Assembly (NCBI GenBank): GCA_029706075.1
Contig: JAINUG010000072.1
Location: forward strand, 3,762,799-3,826,798
DNA: 64,000 bases
Source of the DNA: Aldrovandia affinis
Taxonomy: Eukaryota; Chordata; Actinopteri; Notacanthiformes; Halosauridae
Direction: 5' to 3'
In this document: positions 11,781-23,050 of the stretch, piece by piece
Layout: every line of letters starts with the position of its first letter
Numbering within the stretch: the first letter of the stretch is position 1
Position numbers and translations under genes: made by a program
Notes under the pieces: generated by a model
What the model saw: only the letters and a program-made list of their open reading frames with translations
The model's database searches: none
What the model was told of the DNA's origin: nothing

Positions 11781-12235
11781 AAGTCCGCACGGTGACAGCG
11801 TACACTCGGAAGAGACAAATAACCACAGTTGTTTACTTCCTGCGCCGCTTTAGATTATAGCAACATCTGTACCTGTTGACAGATTTCCAGCTACTGTAAC
11901 GAGAGAAACAGAGGCCCTCCAGCCTCCCTCCCTGTTAACGGGCTCCAGACTGCTGACAGCTTGTTCGGGTTTCTCTACGGCGTAAAATAATAAATAAAAA
12001 GGAAACTTAATTGAAATCTAATTTCACCTCATGAAACAGATAAGTGGGGGCTTGTGAGAAGTGAGAGAATGTTCCAGATCGCGTCCAGGGGGTGCCTGTA
12101 CCAGGACTGAACCCTCCCACATCACGCGAGCCCATTCGGGGGGGGGGAGACAGAGTGAGGGCGTCGGAGCCCTGGGTGCTGCTGTGCTGTTGCCTAGCAG
12201 AGTGGGCAGTTCGATGGCACTCCCTTGGGACAGTG
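11781..12235. other. Unique sequence, nothing recognised
   Basis: No gene or repeat family was seen, apart from a short G run at 12137-12147. Confidence 0.4.
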
Positions 12236-12760
12236 CTGCAGTGTGAGGGTGAAGAGAGCTCCTCTGTGAAGGTCCTCAGGTGAATGGAGCTCCAGTGTAC
12301 ATCTGCTCAGGATGTAGTGTGAGGGAGAATAGTGCAGCCATAGGACAGTACTAAGGCTCTAGAGCAGGGGTGTCCAATCTTATCCGAGAAGGGCCAGTGT
12401 GGGTGCAGGCTTTTGTTCTAGCCCAGCACTAAACAACTGATTAAACTAATCAATGTCTTGATTGTAGACCATGATTGGTGAATTAGTTGAATCAGGTGTT
12501 TTAGTGCTGGGCTAGAACAAAAGCCTGCACCCACACCGGCCCTTCTCGGATAAGATTGGACACCCCTGCTCTAGAGTAAGGTGAATAGTGCTCCTATGTG
12601 AAGGTCCGTAGGTTGTAGTGTGAGGGTGAATAGAGCCCCTATGTGCATGTGCTCGGGATGTAGTGTGAGGGTGAATAGTGCAGCCATAGGGCAGTACTGG
12701 CTGTAGATTAGGGGTGAATGGTGCTCTGATGGTCTCAGAAGGTCCTCAGGTTGCAGTGGG
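12236..12760. repeat. Diverged tandem array, period about 134 bp
   Basis: Successive units share GATGTAGTGTGAGGG, GAATAGTGCAGCCATAGG and TGTGAAGGTCC. The GATGTAGTGTGAGGG block recurs at 12311 and 12657. Subtracting the 212 bp of inserted MITE and duplication gives a period of about 134 bp. About two full units and a part unit are present, with sub-repeats of GTAGTGTGAGGGTGAATAG inside a unit. Confidence 0.75.
12365..12568. mobile_element. Palindromic hAT-type MITE, 204 bp
   Basis: The ends are long inverted repeats starting CAGGGGTGTCCAATCTTATC and ending GATTGGACACCCCTG, and most of the element could fold back on itself. CTCTAGAG is duplicated exactly on both sides (12357-12364 and 12569-12576), the 8-bp duplication of hAT elements; CAGGGGTGTC is a common hAT terminus. 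It has no coding capacity. The arms are nearly identical, so it is probably a fairly recent insertion. It interrupts the 134-bp tandem array at 12236-12760. Confidence 0.88.
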
Positions 12761-13224
12761 CTGGGGAATGGCAACAGAAGAGAGCAGCTCGTGGAACCTG
12801 TCTCTCATTCCTTCTGTCTGGCTCTTTAACAGCCCCATGCCTCTGCCCACCACCCTTATCAGCATTTTTTTTCTTAACTGGAGAGATACTCCCTCTATCC
12901 CTCTCCCACCCTTTTCCTCCCCACCTTGTTCAAGCATTTTTCTTTCTCTCACACTGCCCTGTCCTATTTCCTCTATTTGTCTTGCCCGTTCTCTCTTCAT
13001 TTAGTCTCTCCTTCTTCACTTCATCTTCATTTCTCCCTCTTGGCATAAATCTAGCCTCGCAAATCACCTCCACACAACATCAGATGGCCATTCAAACTAA
13101 AAATAAATCATCTTTAACCTATTTTTTTATGCGCCGTTTCTCCAATGTTCACCTCTTCTGACCTCTCTCTCCCTCTGTCCATCTTTCCGTCTCAGGAGGC
13201 CCCCTGGAACCCCAGGGCTGCCGG
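12761..13224. other. Unique, pyrimidine-rich sequence
   Basis: CT- and T-rich from 12860 to 13060; no gene was seen. Confidence 0.4.
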
Positions 13225-13500
13225 TTCTGGAAGGAACTTTAATTTGATCAACGCGCAGTCCAAACTCACGCTAATTAGAGTGATTAATCAAAACTGCACA
13301 GTGTAAATAACCTCATTAGACGTGGATTCTAGAAACTGCCAACCGGTCCAAATGAAGACAAAAATATCCCACTCTAATTCATCTCTCCATTTCACTCAGA
13401 TTCCTGTCGTGACATCATACTAATCAGGCACCAAGACAATTACAGAGGAATTTAGCTTTGACCTCATTTGCCCCGTTGCTAAATGTTGTTCCGAACCCCA
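13225..13500. promoter_or_regulatory. Possible conserved non-coding enhancer
   Basis: Unique sequence dense in homeodomain-like cores (TTTAATTTG, GCTAATTAGAG, GATTAATCAAAA, CATTAGACG, CTAATCAGG) with no frame or repeat. The call is from motif density only. Confidence 0.3.
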
Positions 13501-13504
13501 ACCT

Positions 13505-13674
13505 AGAATTCCCTATATGAGCTCGCTCCATATAGGAGTGGCCCTGTGTGCATACCGGAGTTACGTTGACGGCTTGGCGGGTTCCGGCTCGGAAGAGGCC
13601 ATGTCACTGCCGGTTTCAGGACTATGGCAGTGAGCTCTCAATATGATGGAGGGGATAATTGAAATGGAAAATAG
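13505..13674 (+). mobile_element. 5' part of a SINE split by an insertion
   Basis: This resembles the body of the SINE at 30626-31012, with GGGTTCCGGCTCGGAAGAGG and then GGAGGGGATAATTGAAA. The missing 3' tail (GGGTATAATTGGCTACTAAA) resumes at 14694. It is diverged, and the 5' limit is approximate. Confidence 0.5.
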
Positions 13675-14685
13675 TAAATTTTGATTAGTCTGACTTGCCG
13701 ATACCGATTTTGGCGATTCCGATTTTTTTTCCCTAAAACAATAATTGACAACTTACACAAACATTTTTGTAACTTTGCTTTAATAGAAAATTAAGATTGA
13801 CAATTCTGAGGTAGGTCAGAAGCATGAAGTAGGTCTCACTAAAACACATTTCAAAATAAAAAAGTGTTCCAGGTTACTGGACAGAGCTTTTCTTTTTTTG
13901 TGCAAATTAAATTAAATGATGAATAAAAGAGAATCCAACAACAGTGGCATGTAGCCTTTAAGTAATAAATAAAAAGAAACAAGAGTAGTTTAAATGTACT
14001 GACATGGTGACAGACCATTAGTCCGGAAATATTTATTTAAAACACTAACGTTATATTCTGATGACAGATGACACAAGCCCTTTTTCCATTAAATAATTAT
14101 ATGGCTTCAACTTGATGTGCATCAGAAAGTTATTGCGACAATGCTAATTTAAAACAGGTTAGTTCGAACCTATGATGCGCTAGACTAATTTGTTTGCTAG
14201 GCTTCAAAGCCTAGATAAAAATGTTTCAAACTAGGAGTAATTGGAAAAGAGGCGATGCTTGCTGTTTCTGAGTTTGTTTGATAGTGGAAACGCACAGCTG
14301 TGGTTTAGCTAGAAATCGTTAGATGAATTTATCATTAGGTCTAATAAGTTAGATTTGTATGAGTGAATAGCACTGTTTCATAACGTCACTCATTAGCGAA
14401 CATAATGATTTCAGTGCAATTCAGTGCTTCAGCAGGGCATTATTACGTCAAGTGTATGCACTAACACCATGTTCTATTAATGGAAAATGGTTCAGAGGAA
14501 CCGAACTAGCGCAACGAAGTTAATTATTAATTAACCCCGGTACCTACGGTAGCCTACTGTAGAAAAACGAGTTGGTCAACCTAAATGATTAGGTTGGTCG
14601 TTCCGAACGTTTTCGAGGTTGTTCCTCCGCGGCTTATTTTCGATTGACATGTATGACAAACTGAAAGCTTTAAGTGTTCAGCGCT
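13675..14685. mobile_element. About 1-kb AT-rich insertion into a SINE
   Basis: This segment separates the body and tail of a SINE and is flanked by the 8-bp direct repeat GAAAATAG (13667-13674 and 14686-14693). That size fits a hAT-type insertion. It contains GCCGATACCGATTTTGGCGA near its left end. No clear terminal inverted repeats and no transposase frame were seen, so the superfamily is uncertain. Confidence 0.5.
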
Positions 14686-14760
14686 GAAAATAGGGTATAA
14701 TTGGCTACTAAATTGGGAGAAAAATGGGGGAAAAATGCAGAAAGAAAAAATAGAAAAAAA
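14686..14760 (+). mobile_element. 3' tail of the split SINE
   Basis: GGGTATAATTGGCTACTAAA then TTGGGAGAAAAATGGGGG and an A-rich end match the tails at 5108-5178 and 30940-31012. Confidence 0.65.
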
Positions 14761-15046
14761 TCTACTAGTTTAGGAACAGCAGGTACTAAACAGGACCATT
14801 TATTCTTATGATGCTGTTCTGACAGAGACAGGAGTGGCGAATTGGGACTTGGATTCCAGATGGCTGATCCAGTGCAGGTGTTATTGGCTACTCTCTGTCC
14901 CAGACAGAACTGCCTCCTGCAGACAAAATAACACTTAAATTCTTCATATGATGTGTTTAAAACTTCACTCCCCTGCTCTCCCCTAGTTCTTTTCATAGCA
15001 GAAACCTCATCCTGTTTAGTTTTTACAAAATTGTCCATTTACAGAT
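14761..15046. other. Unique sequence between SINEs
   Basis: Nothing recognised. Confidence 0.4.
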
Positions 15047-15141
15047 GGATATTTACTAAAGCAGTTCAGATTCAGGTTTCTCAAAGGGCACAGCAGCCAT
15101 GCCTGGCCCTGGATTTGAACCTGCAGCCCTCCAATTACATG
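15047..15141 (-). mobile_element. SINE family C, 5' part, minus strand
   Basis: GGCCCTGGATTTGAACCTGC (head, minus sense) and the CAGATTCAGGTT box mark a second copy abutting the one at 15143-15362. It lacks the 3' tail. Confidence 0.6.
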
Positions 15142-15142
15142 C

Positions 15143-15362
15143 TATTACATTTACATTATAAATCTTATATTTTTAGGCATTTCGCATACACTCTGATCCA
15201 TTTCTTTACATACAATCCATTTATACAGCACAATACTGACTGATGCAATTCAGGTTAAGTACCTTGCTCAAGGGTACAATGGCAGTGCCTTACCTGGGAA
15301 TCGAACTTGCAACTTCTGAGTTACAAGCCCCGTTCCCGAACCATTATGCTACAATGCCACCC
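15143..15362 (-). mobile_element. SINE family C, minus strand
   Basis: It carries the complement of the AGGTACTTAACCTGAATT box (15250-15268). A tRNA-like head lies at its right end (15300-15355) and an L2-like tail region with TTACATTTACATT at its left. It sits directly beside another partial copy at 15047-15141 in the same orientation. Confidence 0.72.
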
Positions 15363-17274
15363 ATTTCTTTCAGAGACTACAATGGGCTAACCCCTTTCAT
15401 GTTGGCGCACGACAGACGGATGCCGGTCTTATCTGCGCCCTGTCATTTCCCCTCGTCTCTCATTATCATCACCGTCGTCACTGCTCAGGTCGCCGAGGGC
15501 GTTTTGGGACGTACAGTGTGGTCCAGAGGGCCGTCGCCACGGTGACACAACTCTGGGGGTGCGTGAGAGTGTGTGATGCCGCCGGGGGCGAAGGTGTCGA
15601 CGTAATCACTTAATGAGTGACCTGTGACCCGCGTCCCCCGAGTTAAACGCCGGGGAATTAACCGCGACCCATCCCGACCCGTGTGTGTTCCCCTCTGTGA
15701 GGCCGGCTGCTGTTGGGGGAGATGGGGACGAGTCTCAATGGTCTCTTTGTCCCGTAACCCAACTTGGAGGGGTTAAGGTCAACCGTCCGCCACAGCTAGT
15801 GCCGTCTCGCCCCCACAATGGCGCTCACTGTCTTCATGGCTGTCCACCAAAATGAGCCCTGTCATGCTTGGCGAATGGTTTAATTCCATAAATAAATATT
15901 CATGACTGCTTCATCATCCAGCCAATTAACCCGTTTTCTCATTTCCTCATATTTTTGTCCTATTAGAAACAAAGCTTTCGTGTTTATGTTCTGTTTTGCC
16001 ACACCAGCACAAATATGATGATAAATATTCAATACTCTAACAGTGTATTTACAACAAACGAATCAAGTGAATGGAGAGACAAAAGAGAGCTCGTCTGCAT
16101 CACATTTTACAGCGAAGACACTGCTGGTTTAGCAGGCTGAACAGCAAGTGTTGGGCACGAGGCACAAACATCTCAGCGCACGCAGGCACATTACGCAAGA
16201 GATCTACGGATCAGTGGTCCACTGTTACTCTCCTACAATTGATTTGAAGCCACTTCTCACCGGCATACACCATCTCCACCCCACCACACAGCCAACCAGA
16301 GAAACAGTTTCAAACACAAAATCCCCTGCATGTACCCCCATTTTAAACAGCTGGATCGTAGCAGAAAAACCACATCTTGTTAACCGGAACGAACGGAGAC
16401 GTCTCTCCCCGAGACTTAACCCATAATCCCCCTGCCCCAGGAAGTCTGGAGCCCGAAACGTGACCCCCGGAGTGAAACACATCAGCGCGGGCATCACTCC
16501 TTCTCTCGAGCGCACTGTTCTCCGAACGGCGCAGCCCGCGTTCCACTAGCCGGCCTACAGGTGTGAGCAGGGGAGAGGCTACCTCCTTTTTCCAGATGCG
16601 CCGGGTTCAAAAGGCGGGGGTTTATATATTCCAGTCGGTATTATACTGGTGCCGGGGGGCCACTCCTTGAAGCTGAGCTCGAGTCGCACGGCAGACATCG
16701 CAATTCATCACTGGTCTTTTACTGCCACATAAAGGACCCGCGCCATAGTACCACTTTTAGGAGGGAAGTTTAGGAGGGAATTTCTCGGCAGAACGGTAAC
16801 AGAAAAAGGTTGCGTGCTTCCCGGACAGAAAAAGTATCCCTTTAAGCCCCATACAGAATACTTTAAATCACTACTTTAGCACCATTAAACACTCTGTTCA
16901 TTCTTATGCCCCACCCCCCGGTGCTTAACTGGAAAGTTTTTAACTGTGGAGTACAGAAAAAGAAAGGTAAAAAGAAAAAAGCAGTGTGGGGTCACGCCGA
17001 GTCCCTCACGTGCCGACATCCCCGACTCGTCACGCAACATCTGCAACGCGGCCTGCAAGCAAACAGGTGTGCTGCTGACCCCGTGACCCCCTGCGTGACC
17101 TCTCGATGATGCGTGGGGCCTTCAAACCCGACGACCCCTTTGGCTCATCTTCCCTGCTGTTCATGGTAGTCACAACACCCAATCCTCACTCGACTGGATC
17201 AAATGACAGCGTTTGCTGAGACTTAGCCTAGAAATGCATCGTTATGATTGCGGACGCGTAACATAACATAAAAT
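15363..17274. other. Unique sequence with an AT-rich conserved-looking core
   Basis: 15830-16070 combines AATAAATATTCATGACTGC, CCAATTAA and similar motifs and could be an enhancer. The rest is moderately CpG-rich with no supported exon. Confidence 0.35.
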
Positions 17275-17420
17275 ATGCCATTTAGCAGACGCTTTCATCC
17301 AAAGCGACTTACAGTAGTGAATGCATACATTTTTCAGTATGTGTAGTCCCAAAGGGAATTGAACCCACAACCTAAGTGTTGCCAGCGCCATTCTCTAACT
17401 AATGAGCCACACAGAACCAC
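17275..17420 (-). mobile_element. SINE family A, near complete
   Basis: Minus-strand copy running from the head (GTGGCTCATTAGTTAGAG) through GGTTCAATTCCCTTTGG to the tail GCGTCTGCTAAATGGCA-like end. One A-box substitution suggests it is no longer transcribed well. Confidence 0.85.
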
Positions 17421-17785
17421 AAGCTGTCATCTATTCTACACCCACGCACAAGCAAATCTAATGCTTAAATGGATTTGATAATATCACAGAATAGAGGACA
17501 GACAGACGCCATTCAGAGTTTTTTCACCAACAAGCAGGACGTCATCTGCAGCTGTAGTAAAGGCTCCACCCTCTTACCACCACCCCTAAAACCTGGACCC
17601 CGCCACCCCCACCATCCTGACCAAACTCCCTCCCCTCCGCCACCCAGCCCCCTCATCTGACCCTGCCTAATATAGTCCCCAGCAAAAAACAAACAGCTCA
17701 CTTCCTGTTTATCTTTACTTAGAGGTCGGAGCAATCTGTTCTGACCACGGGCACATCCTCAGTGCCTTCCGTCTCAATATCACTC
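17421..17785. other. Unique, C-rich in part
   Basis: C-rich run at 17575-17645; no gene was seen. Confidence 0.4.
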
Positions 17786-17848
17786 TCACACACACACACT
17801 CACACACATACACGTGGCAAGTACACACGAGTGCACACACAAACACAT

Positions 17849-17912
<64 letters not shown>
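17786..17912. repeat. (AC)n microsatellite array
   Basis: Interrupted AC at 17786-17840, then a nearly pure run to 17911. Confidence 0.97.
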
Positions 17913-17915
<3 letters not shown>

Positions 17916-19130
17916 CACACAGGGTGCTTTTCCAGAATTCTGCCTGTTTCATCCTATTTGCCGGATAACTTTACATTTTCTCCCATGATTGGTTAATAAA
18001 GTGTAAATGCAAATAAATAAATAAGCGAATATATAAATGAGAATCATAGTCCTGTCTGTGGCTCTGCAGGCCCCTGAGCTCTGAGGGTTCATCTCCCAGG
18101 GGTGCGGGTTTCGGGGACCGGAGGCTGATTTAGGGCCCCACACGGCCAAGGACAGCCTGTACCCGGAACCCCTGCTGTGGAGTTTCGTAACAGAGGCATT
18201 CCTGGGAGCCACGCTGGGACGGCGCCTCTGACCCCGCTCCCTAACCGCCGGCCGCAAGCGCTCAGTCGGGCTTTCGGACCGGCGGGACCGCCTTTCTCCA
18301 GCGGTCAGGGGCGGGTCTTCTCCATGCTTCTGCGATCGGCTCGAGGCGATCCCTCATGCGTATCGTCTGAAGCTGTGGTTTGAACAGCACAGAGGAGGAA
18401 GCCTTTCCCACAATGCACTAGGGCGATTCTAACGTGAGCTGCGCTCGTTGGCATTGTAGTCGCTTCAATCAACGTCTTCAGTCAACGGGCACTGGAATCA
18501 TCCCCGAATCCCCGCCACTGTTTCACTCCCCCATCTGGAGACGGGCTTCACAAAATGTGCCTTTGACACTTTCTTCCCATCACTTGCAGGACAACTTATC
18601 GTCTCCAGTACACACACCCCTTCGATGGGAGACCATCAGCCAACTCTGCCCCCTCTTCCCCATCCCACAGTACCAGACCAATGAGTCTCTGCTCTGCTGT
18701 TTCTTACCAGACAGTCTTATTGTGCGGGGGGAAAGCGGCAGCCTAACAAAAAAAAACAGTTTAAAAAGAGGGGGAAAAACGAGGAAAAAAAGAGAGGAAA
18801 ATAATCCTGGCCAGGCCTGTCACCTGGGGGTGTGGGGGGGGCGCTGGCGGGACTGATTGAGATGAGGGAGCTCTTTGTGCTGCTCTATATTTAGCAGGTC
18901 GGATTGGAAGCAGCTGTGCCGGCCCGGCGCCCTGCCCCACGCCAGAGCTCTGCGGAACACGCCCACGCGGCTCTACCTGGGCAGTCCGGCCGTCAGCCGC
19001 ACACGCCGCACGCCGCACACCCACCTCCCCCACCCCCACCCCCACCTTCACACTCTACTTACAGCTCAAACACACATGTCGGGTGAGGTGCTGCTCGCAC
19101 TCAAATATAAATGATATTCTTAGTGCACGG
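17913..19130. other. GC-rich unique sequence, nothing recognised
   Basis: CpG-rich patches near 18100-18320 and 18910-19020. No protein-like frame with splice sites was seen. Confidence 0.4.
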
Positions 19131-19137
19131 ACGCGTG

Positions 19138-19358
19138 CACACACGCTCACGCACAAACACACACACATGTGTGTGCACACACAGACACACACGAATACAC
19201 CATGCATGCACACACACACACACACACACATGCACAACACACGTACACATGCATGCACACATGCAAACACACACAGGCACACATGTACGCACACACACAC
19301 ACACACACGCACAAATGCACACAGGCACAGGTGAACACAAACACACACACACACACAT
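19138..19358. repeat. Complex (AC)n array
   Basis: AC with ATGC and ACGC interruptions over about 220 bases; frames on both strands are artefacts. Confidence 0.96.
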
Positions 19359-20030
19359 ATTATATTAATACTTGAGTTTTTCTAAATCAAGATAATATGA
19401 ATGAACTCTACGGTCCTATGAGGATAACTGATGTCTTCAGTCAATCAAATACAAATACCAAATGGATAATGGATAGACAATGAGAATGAGAGACTTCTTC
19501 AAAGCTCAAATCTCAAATTCTGTTCCTTTACAAATGAACAGTGACACAAGGAGTTCAAGTTTCCACTTCACCTTGATTTCTCCTGGCTTCTGCAGAGTGG
19601 TAGAATGACAAGAATGGCTCTCTGATTGGCTACGGTCCACTGCCTTGATTGGCTACGATTTTTCAGAGCACGATTTCATTAGGATCAACTTTTAAAAAAA
19701 AGATATACACACAAGATATATAGGCTAGCGAGCAATGAAACAACCCTGGCAACATTCCTTCGGTACTGACGTTCTGCCAACCAGAGCCTAATCAATTCAG
19801 TGGTTGGGTTGCACAGGGTCTAATTAATTAACTTCTGCGCTTACCGAATTCGTGCACAAAGGCAGCCATTTTCGTACTCTGAAAATATTGTCTTTAGCAC
19901 CCAACCGGCTCCTCTCATATATGAGCAACCCCAGCGTGAATGCCCTGAAACAGATGTCCGTTACAGACGATGATAAGCACAGCCTAAAATGGTATACGGG
20001 ATGAAAACATGCCTGGAATGAAGCCCATTT
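19359..20030. other. Unique AT-rich sequence, nothing recognised
   Basis: A short imperfect direct repeat of TGATTGGCTACG at 19623 and 19648; nothing else. Confidence 0.4.
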
Positions 20031-20033
20031 CTG

Positions 20034-20034
20034 T

Positions 20035-20077
<43 letters not shown>

Positions 20078-20110
20078 GAGGGGGGAGGGCTAGGGAGAGG
20101 GGCAGAGAGA
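20034..20110. repeat. (GT)n followed by (GA)/G-rich tract
   Basis: GT run at 20035-20069, then GAGAGAG and G-rich sequence. Confidence 0.95.
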
Positions 20111-20955
20111 CTGAGAAAGAACCATGTGCCGTCTTTACACCCTATCGGTTCTCGTGTCTTCACCCTTCAGTCTGACAGAGAGATCGGAAGCCGCCTTGAC
20201 TCGCGAGGAAGCGGAGCTTGAGCCAAGCGGCCCTTTCAGTAGGCCCGCTACGCCGAGTTCCGCCTTAAACACAAACACACGCCCAGCGCCATTGTCGTCG
20301 TCGGCTACGGCACGGACACGCCACTCGCGGCCCGTTTGTGGCGCCTGCCGTGCACTCCGAGGAAGCGCGTCGCTGGACGTGTTTACAGAGCCGGGAACGT
20401 TTCCCGCTCCCCGTTCCAGAGGGAAAACTGGGACAGGAAAAAAGGTAATTCTGACCCACTTACCGAAATGAAAGAATAAACAAACAAAAAAAAACACGTC
20501 GGCTTTGCATGTTGTCGGCAAGGCACGGCGAATGCCAATCAGCACTCTTAACGGCGCAAACGGTCGAGTGAGTGACACGTGACTCGTCTCGTGTCACGGA
20601 CGGCAGACAGCTTGATGCAAAACACTTCGCCTCGCATTTGTTTGCTATTTCCATGGGTTTTGTGATTGAGGGCTTAGTTGTCATGGATGAGAACCTGCTC
20701 CATAAACTCAGAGTCCTGACATTCCATCTCCTCTTTACACGCTGCTACACAGAAGAGAAAGAAGCCTCTAATTGCACCCCGTCTAAGGCCAGAGCTATTC
20801 TTCTGCAGATTCCATCGCTGTCCCGCACTGTGCCCCATTTTTCATTTTCCCTCTCTCGTATTTTGGATCGGTTTTCTCCCATGTAATTTGTTTGGAGGTC
20901 GGTGTTATGCGAAATACTTCAGAGGCAAAAATGCTGATGCTGCTGTAGGGACCAA
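20111..20955. other. Unique, partly CpG-rich sequence
   Basis: CpG-rich from 20170 to 20420. The minus frame at 20135-20578 has no recognisable motif. A donor-like AAAAAG|GTAATT occurs at 20445. Confidence 0.35.
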
Positions 20956-21295
20956 ACAACACACATACAAACAAACAAACACACGCAGACAAATATGTAC
21001 ACATGAACACGCACGCATGCACACACATGCACACGCACACACATACACACACACTGAGGAGCACGCATACACATACACACACTCAGGAGCATACATGCAC
21101 ACATACACACGCAGGAGCACACATGCACACACAAACACACACACGCATACACACACACACACACACTCAGGAGCACACATGCACACACAAACACACACAT
21201 GCATATACACACACACACTCAGGAGCATGCATGCCCACATGCGCACACACACACACACACACAGAGACACATATTCATACACACATACACACAAT
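20956..21295. repeat. (AC)n array with CAGGAGCA higher-order units
   Basis: AC tract punctuated by CTCAGGAGCA or GCAGGAGCACACATGCAC several times, giving irregular units of roughly 30 to 60 bases. Confidence 0.93.
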
Positions 21296-22740
21296 GACCC
21301 TGTTCTGCCTTTGGGCCAGTATATATAGGCCTTGTCAAAGCTTTCTGCCCTCTCGATGATGAGAGGGACACATCGCAATGAGAGGGCTCTGAACGGCGGA
21401 ACTCCCCTCGTTAATTCTGGCCCACTTTAGACTAATCTCCACGAGCTCATTAAAATGCGCAGCAGCTCCCCAGCATTCCTCTCACAGGGACACGTTCAGC
21501 GATCGCGGATCAGGCCCGCAACCGCTTCGGTCAGAGCAGAGCGGGCTGTCTTGCAGTTTGCTAATGTCCCGATCCGGTTCAGGTGTCTCTCCTTTGGCTA
21601 AGTCTACCCCCCGCCGAACCGCAGCGGCCTGTTCGGACGTCATTATTATCAGAGATGTATCTGGGGTAATCACATTCACTGCAAACGAGAAGTAAACACA
21701 CGCTGTTCCGTTTAGGAACGTGGAGAAACGAGCCAGATTGGGATTTTTTCGGATGTTTTTCGGCTCGGAGCGCCGGGTCAGTGCTTCCTCCGTTTCCCCC
21801 AAAGAACGGGGACAGCGTGCGCACTCCGGTTCGTTAAACTGTTTTTGCCTCTGCTGCGGCCACTGTGGTTGAAGTAGTTTGAGTTCACCGCTTTAACCCC
21901 CCCACCCCCCCCCCAACCCCCCTTACGCTCCACGTGGATCGACAGAACAAAGCTGTTCGCTCGTCTACTTCCATTCGAACCCACACAACCCTTGTGAAGC
22001 CTTGGGGCTCGTCATCCTCACACAGACATAGAAAGTCCACGGTCAACCTGCTTCAAAACCAGATGATGGCACGGCGGGCTCAACACCAGGATCAGCTGGC
22101 CGTAAGGAGGAAGCAAAGTGTTTCTGACCAGGACAATCGGCTGTCCTGCGGCCGTCGCTTCCTGGTTTAACGCCGAGGGGGTTTTGCACCACGGCCCAGG
22201 GTTGCCTCAGGTTTAATGCGCCAGTCGCACGCGGGCGCTGAGGAGAACGAAAAAGGGCGGCGGACGGAGCCAAACCGGAGAGGGGAAAATAGCATACGAG
22301 ACCGTTAAAGCCCGACTGCCGACCACTGCAGCCTGAATTAGAATCATGTTCAAGCCCTGTAAAGATAATAAGGTATGTAAAAACGTGCGCCGTGGCAGTA
22401 CGTTACAGGACGGGGGAAAACACTTCCAAGGAGGGACACGGAGGGAGGAGTCTGAAGCCAGACGGAGGGAAGAAGACGAGGCGTTACAAACTCGATCCAT
22501 CTCTAATAAAGCAAACCGCACGGAGCGCCTCTCCCCCGTGTGTGTCTGGAGAACTGTACTGTGCACTCCTCTCTGCCATGGGGCCACGGCCCCCTCCTTA
22601 TGCACCATACTGGGGTCTGTGGGCCGCCGCTACTGGGACTGCCCCGAAACGCAGAGACGGACCCAGGCCTGCCTCCAGCTGTCAGCTCTGTTTCCTTTTC
22701 CTGAAGCCGGAGTGGAATGTCGCGGGCAGGAGGAAGGGGG
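21296..22740. other. Unique, CpG-containing sequence
   Basis: C-rich run at 21897-21925. A short frame from an ATG at 22346 reaches AATAAG|GTATGT at 22372, which could be a small exon but has no supporting homology. Nothing else was recognised. Confidence 0.35.
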
Positions 22741-23050
22741 GAGGGAGTGTGCGTGTGTGTGTGTGAGAGAGAGTGCATGTGTGTTCGTGGGTGTGTGTGT
22801 GTGTGTTTTGTGGGTGTGTGTGAACGTCTGTGTGTGTGTGTGTGTGTGTGCTTGTGTACATGAGCGCGTGTGCGTGTGTGTGTGCATGTCAAGTGTGTTT
22901 GTGTGTGCGAGCACGTGCATGTGTGTATGTGTGCATGCGTGTCTGTGTGTATGTGTGTGTGTGCATGCGTGTGTGCACGAGCACAAGCGTGTGTGTGTAT
23001 GCATGTCTATGTGTGTGTGTGTGTGTGCGAGCACACGCGTGTGTGAATGC
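22741..23050. repeat. Long interrupted (GT)n array
   Basis: GT with GAGC and ATGC interruptions for about 300 bases. The 264-codon plus frame and 222-codon minus frame over it are repeat artefacts. Confidence 0.97.

Noticed and set aside
22346-22372. Small coding exon ending in AATAAG|GTATGT
   Set aside because: Only nine codons, no homology, and the donor alone is not enough.
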